From Acidimicrobiales bacterium (GTDB taxonomy: Bacteria > Actinomycetota > Acidimicrobiia > Acidimicrobiales > RAAP-2): a stretch of DNA of 6,848 bases. Position 1 is the first letter of the stretch. The number at the start of each line of letters is the position of its first letter. The DNA lies in assembly GCA_017883125.1 (NCBI GenBank), contig JADGOD010000173.1:1-6848 (forward strand), written 5' to 3'. Shown here in pieces: positions 5,748-6,848 of the stretch. The notes under the pieces are model-generated. The model was given only the letters and a program-made list of their open reading frames with translations, was not told the DNA's origin and searched no databases. A program made the translations under genes and the position numbers.

Positions 5748-6848
5748 TACTCCGCCTCCACTGATCGCTGCGTGCCGGTCTTGAGATCCTTGTACGGGAC
5801 ATCCTTGTCCACCTGGGGCTCCCGGGGGAGTCCCAGGGCCCGCTCGCCGAGCAGGTTTCGCTGGATCTCGTCGGTTCCCCCGCCGAGGCGGGCGCCGAAG
5901 GCCGAGAGGCCGACCTTCTGGACCGAGCCGTCGTAGGGGGAGCTCTCGCCCCAGAGCATCCCGTCGGCCCCGAGGATCGAGAAGCCGAGCTCGCGTGAGT
6001 ACTGGCAGATGTTGGCCACGGCGAGCTTCGAGATCGAAGCGGTCGCACCCACCGGCTTGCCCGCAGCGGCCGTCGCCTTGATGCGCTGCTGGGTGAAGCG
6101 GTTGATCTCGGTCAGCGTGTAGTACTCGCTGAGGCGCTGGCGCACGATCGGGTCGGTGTTGACGTTGCGCTCCTTGGCGAGCTCGAAGAACTTCCGGGCG
6201 GGGATGGCGTTGCCGCTGAACCGGGGGGCGTCGTCCTTGGTCCCTCTGACGATGTCACCGGTGATCCTGTCGAGGTTCCCCCCCCTGTCACCGGCCTTCA
6301 GGGTCACGATGCCCTTCGGTGGCCGGCCGGCGGTGTTCACCCGCTCGAAGGCGAGGGTCGACAGCGCCACCTTCCAGCCGTCACCGGGCCTCTCGAGGAT
6401 GTCGGCGTCTCCGACGATGGCATCGGTCAAGAAGACCTCGCAGAACGGAGCGTCGCCGGCCATGGTGGTGAGCGGCCGAGCGTCGACGCCGGGCTGGTCC
6501 ATGTCGATGAGGAAGTACGTCATCCCGGCGTGCTTGGGAACGTCGACGTTGGTCCGGGCGATGAGCACGCCCCGACGGGCCAAGTTGGCCATCGAGTTCC
6601 AGACCTTCTGGCCGTTGACCACCCAGTGGTCGCCGTCCTTGACCGCACGTGTCGCCAGCGAGGCAAGGTCCGAGCCGGCGCCCGGCTCACTGAAGAGCTG
6701 GCACCATGCTTCTTGGCCGTTGAGCATCTTGGGGAGGAATCGCTGCTTCTGCTCCTCGGTGCCGTGCGCCACGATGGTGGGGCCAGCGAGCGAGAAGCCG
6801 AGGGCGGTGTCGGGTGCGGCGATCGCTCCAGCCAAGACCAGCTCCTCT
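5747..6848 (-). CDS. Acyl-CoA dehydrogenase, alpha-type, N-terminus outside window (ACAD3)
   Basis: The frame is open at the right edge and stops with TAA 5749-5747; 366 codons are visible and the N-terminal helical part is missing. Residues here are counted from the TTG codon at 6835, which is internal and not a start. The middle domain shows QLFSEPGAGSDLASL (46-60) and VNGQKVW (73-79). The probable catalytic base is Glu164 in LAFERVN, in helix G; the C-terminal loop reads LGGGTDEIQRN (317-327) rather than YEGT. Like ACAD2 it lacks an RxQFG segment and ends in GLPRE, so it is an alpha-type paralogue that probably needs a separate FAD-binding partner. Between helix G and DPIVRQRLSEYY lies an apparent insertion (about residues 172-210) containing an eight-G run. 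Its start and promoter are outside the window. It is cotranscribed with the crotonase-family gene. Confidence 0.9.
   Translation of the reverse strand, partial: EELVLAGAIAAPDTALGFSLAGPTIVAHGTEEQKQRFLPKMLNGQEAWCQLFSEPGAGSDLASLATRAVKDGDHWVVNGQKVWNSMANLARRGVLIARTNVDVPKHAGMTYFLIDMDQPGVDARPLTTMAGDAPFCEVFLTDAIVGDADILERPGDGWKVALSTLAFERVNTAGRPPKGIVTLKAGDRGGNLDRITGDIVRGTKDDAPRFSGNAIPARKFFELAKERNVNTDPIVRQRLSEYYTLTEINRFTQQRIKATAAAGKPVGATASISKLAVANICQYSRELGFSILGADGMLWGESSPYDGSVQKVGLSAFGARLGGGTDEIQRNLLGERALGLPREPQVDKDVPYKDLKTGTQRSVEAE
5755..5759 (-). promoter_or_regulatory. Ribosome binding site of the crotonase-family gene
   Basis: On the minus strand GGAGG (5759 down to 5755) lies seven bases before ATG 5747, within the end of the preceding dehydrogenase gene. 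It favours this start over the in-frame ATG ten codons later, and with the TAATG overlap suggests coupled translation. Confidence 0.75.

Noticed and set aside
6578..6590. Perfect 13-base palindrome GGCCAAGTTGGCC as an operator
   Set aside because: It lies well inside the ACAD3 coding sequence, where it encodes ordinary family residues, and does not match a regulator site I recognise.

Overview
This is a GC-rich, densely coding chromosomal fragment, most likely from an actinobacterium. The evidence is an F420-type luciferase-like oxidoreductase of the mycobacterial Rv3520c kind, acyl-CoA dehydrogenases split into complementary subunit types as in mycobacterial sterol catabolism, GTG start codons, and apparently leaderless genes. 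Some Acidimicrobiia-like lineage would fit, but the sequence alone cannot fix the genus. No RNA genes, mobile elements, CRISPR arrays or phage genes were seen.

Layout: (1) 1-859, minus strand: LLM-class F420-dependent oxidoreductase, cut by the left edge. (2) 860-883: a very short divergent spacer in which two -10 elements on opposite strands appear to overlap; both flanking genes look leaderless. (3) 884-4838, plus strand: a three-gene operon of acyl-CoA ligase, acyl-CoA dehydrogenase of beta type, and acyl-CoA dehydrogenase of alpha type. The two dehydrogenase genes overlap by one base. (4) 4839-4913: a convergent spacer with two GC-rich hairpins. (5) 4914-6848, minus strand: an enoyl-CoA hydratase/isomerase-family gene preceded, with a one-base overlap, by a second alpha-type acyl-CoA dehydrogenase cut by the right edge.

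Together the genes encode the opening steps of a beta-oxidation-type pathway: CoA activation of a carboxylic acid, alpha,beta-dehydrogenation (probably by a heteromeric ACAD1/ACAD2 enzyme, with a second dehydrogenase from the right-hand operon) and conversion of the enoyl-CoA product by a crotonase-fold enzyme. The F420 oxidoreductase could act on a ring or carbonyl/alcohol group of the same substrate. The set resembles the repertoire that actinobacteria use on sterol side chains, terpenoids or other bulky acids, but the substrate cannot be read from the sequence.

The points most worth following up are the symmetric divergent leaderless promoter, the complementary loss of active-site elements in the two adjacent dehydrogenases, the missing hydratase glutamates in the crotonase-family protein, and an insertion carrying a run of eight G in the last dehydrogenase. 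No clearly new multi-gene system was recognised; this looks like an accessory catabolic region.
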